DNA from: Anaerolineae bacterium
Lineage (GTDB): Bacteria; Chloroflexota; Anaerolineae; Anaerolineales; Villigracilaceae
Direction of reading: 5' to 3'
DNA length: 13,978 nt
NCBI GenBank assembly: GCA_003158885.1
Contig: PMLN01000007.1
Coordinates: 1 to 13,978 of the forward strand
A program made the translations under genes and the position numbers. Below are positions 12,942 through 13,978 of the stretch, in pieces (position 1 is the stretch's first letter; each line of letters starts with the position of its first letter). Under the pieces are notes generated by a model that saw nothing but the letters and a program-made list of their open reading frames with translations, was not told the DNA's origin and did no database searches.

Positions 12942-13288
12942 AAACCGTTGAAAACGAAACCAACTTGAAGATCGGCGACCAGGTGATGATTACCCGCGAT
13001 CAGATTTGGCCTGGAGTGGCGAAGTACAAGGGTGCAAAGGGCAAGTCGGCGGGATTGGTCCCGATGGGATCCAAGGGCACGCTGGAAAAGGCCGGCGAGA
13101 TGTGGGTCATCGTATTCCCTGATTTTCCAGCAGACCCTGACTGGCCCTGCATTGTTTGTTTCTATCCGGCCAAACTCCCTGATTGGGTAGTGCGTTCTGG
13201 TGCAGTGCAGCTTGAGTTTCCGATGACAGAAAAGCGTCAAGATGATTGGATCCTGGCGCACGCAGCAACTATGGAGGAGGCACGATGA
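12938..13288 (+). CDS. Hypothetical SH3-like beta-barrel protein, 116 aa
   Basis: The start overlaps the preceding stop (ATGA). Residues 10-60 have the pattern LKIGDQVMITRDQIWPGVAK, then MGSKGTLEKAGEMWVIVFPD, reminiscent of small SH3-like barrels (hydrophobic strand, G-D-x-V, loop, G-x-G-T-L strand). No known family is recognised. Its stop overlaps the next ATG. Confidence 0.55.
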   Translation: MKTVENETNLKIGDQVMITRDQIWPGVAKYKGAKGKSAGLVPMGSKGTLEKAGEMWVIVFPDFPADPDWPCIVCFYPAKLPDWVVRSGAVQLEFPMTEKRQDDWILAHAATMEEAR

Positions 13289-13719
13289 AAAAAGCATGGT
13301 TAATACTTGACGTCAACAATGGATGTGAAGACGGCTCAGTGCCAGAAATGTGTGTTGTTGAAATAAAAGACGGAAGTCTTATTGGCCTGGGTGGCATTGT
13401 TAAACTCGCAAACCAAATGAAAAAGAACTGGCCGTCATTCTCCAGCTTAAATTTTGAACACTTGAGCCAGTGGATTGGCTACAACTCAGAAATAGCCAGT
13501 CTCGTTGAGAGCAACGGCGAAGTTATTGCTGGTTCCTCCATTCACCCCAACACACTCAGGAAGCTTGGTGAAGGATACCAATTATCCGGCTTTCGTGTTC
13601 AGGTGTGGCCGGATGGCGACTTGTCTTTCATGTGCGATAGCGAGAGGTACGGAGTTTTGGATAGCGGCCTTATTAATATCCAGAAGCTTGAAAAGCTTTT
13701 CGCGGAATGCGAGGAATAA
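13285..13719 (+). CDS. Hypothetical protein, 144 aa
   Basis: ATG 13285 overlaps the preceding stop (ATGA) and follows ATGGAGGAGG. The protein starts with KKAWLILDVNNGCEDG and continues as an alpha/beta sequence (GYNSEIASLVESNGEVIAGS, GFRVQVWPDGDLSFMCDSE). Codons here use more A and T at third positions than the genes before, hinting at a different origin. Not recognised. Confidence 0.55.
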   Translation: MKKAWLILDVNNGCEDGSVPEMCVVEIKDGSLIGLGGIVKLANQMKKNWPSFSSLNFEHLSQWIGYNSEIASLVESNGEVIAGSSIHPNTLRKLGEGYQLSGFRVQVWPDGDLSFMCDSERYGVLDSGLINIQKLEKLFAECEE

Positions 13720-13978
13720 TGGACCTACAAATCAAGGTTACAGACGGTTCCTGGATGGAGAACCGTAACGGAATGCCGGAAATCCGGGAAGCAGTCATAT
13801 TCATACGCGGCGGAATGGCTGGAATTTCCGGTATCGGAAAGTCTGGCAAGGAACTTCGTGGTGGAATTCGCGTCACCCCAGAAGACATGGATCGCATTGC
13901 AGCGGAGTGGCTCAAGTGCCGGAAAATCGCCACGAAAGACACGGTCATGCTGATCGTGCCTAATGAAGTCTGGGATCT
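13719..13978 (+). CDS. 5' part of a hypothetical gene running off the window
   Basis: ATG 13719 shares its A with the TAA of the previous gene (TAATG), and the frame stays open for 86 codons to the window end. The visible part has a beta-rich start (MDLQIKVTDGSWMEN), a Gly-rich stretch (FIRGGMAGISGIGKSGKELRG) and a helix (TPEDMDRIAAEWLKCRK). The GIGKSG segment resembles a P-loop only superficially. Function unknown. Confidence 0.5.
   Translation, partial: MDLQIKVTDGSWMENRNGMPEIREAVIFIRGGMAGISGIGKSGKELRGGIRVTPEDMDRIAAEWLKCRKIATKDTVMLIVPNEVWD

Noticed and set aside
13798..13860. P-loop (Walker A) in the last partial gene
   Set aside because: The segment GISGIGKSG does not sit after a typical hydrophobic strand with GxxxxGK[ST] and a following helix, and no Walker B is visible.
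1..13978. CRISPR array or insertion sequence
   Set aside because: No series of evenly spaced direct repeats and no transposase with terminal inverted repeats was found on either strand.

Overview
The window looks like part of a bacterial mobile element: a temperate phage or prophage, or a phage-like plasmid or integrative element. Evidence for this is a GH25 endolysin-type lysozyme, a helix-turn-helix protein resembling terminase small subunits, a small CHC2/TOPRIM primase, a tyrosine integrase, and long runs of tightly packed small genes of unknown function. Base composition is moderate, a little above 50% GC by eye. Genes use ordinary GGAGG-type ribosome binding sites, and one near-consensus sigma70-type promoter is present. 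The host cannot be fixed from the sequence alone. No rRNA, tRNA, IS element or CRISPR array was seen.

Layout. 1-576 holds the 3' end of one gene and small hypotheticals. 731-2729 holds the GH25 lysozyme, a zinc-ribbon protein and a small two-helix membrane protein, all on the plus strand, ending in a hairpin shared with the convergent HTH gene (3344-2742, minus). 3345-3470 is a divergent regulatory region with a strong promoter. 3471-5936 is the highlight: a ubiquitin-like (Ubl) conjugation cassette in the order Ubl, E2-like, JAB/JAMM peptidase, E1-like. The last three genes are joined by ATGA overlaps, and a strong intrinsic terminator separates the Ubl gene from them. 5983-7872 holds a small unknown gene, the primase and two more unknowns. 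8707-7790 (minus) is the integrase. 8799-13978 is an almost gapless train of small plus-strand genes, several with Cys-rich zinc-binding motifs, interrupted by a full-length RtcB-type RNA ligase (10392-11579). The last gene runs off the window.

How it may work. In the Ubl cassette, the JAB peptidase could trim the three residues after the Gly-Gly of the Ubl. The E1-like protein would then adenylate the Ubl C-terminus, the E2-like protein would carry it as a thioester on Cys175, and the JAB peptidase could also remove it from targets. The targets, and whether the system serves defence, counter-defence or element maintenance, are not visible here. RtcB could repair tRNAs cut by host anticodon nucleases, a role established for some phage RNA-repair enzymes but only inferred for this gene.
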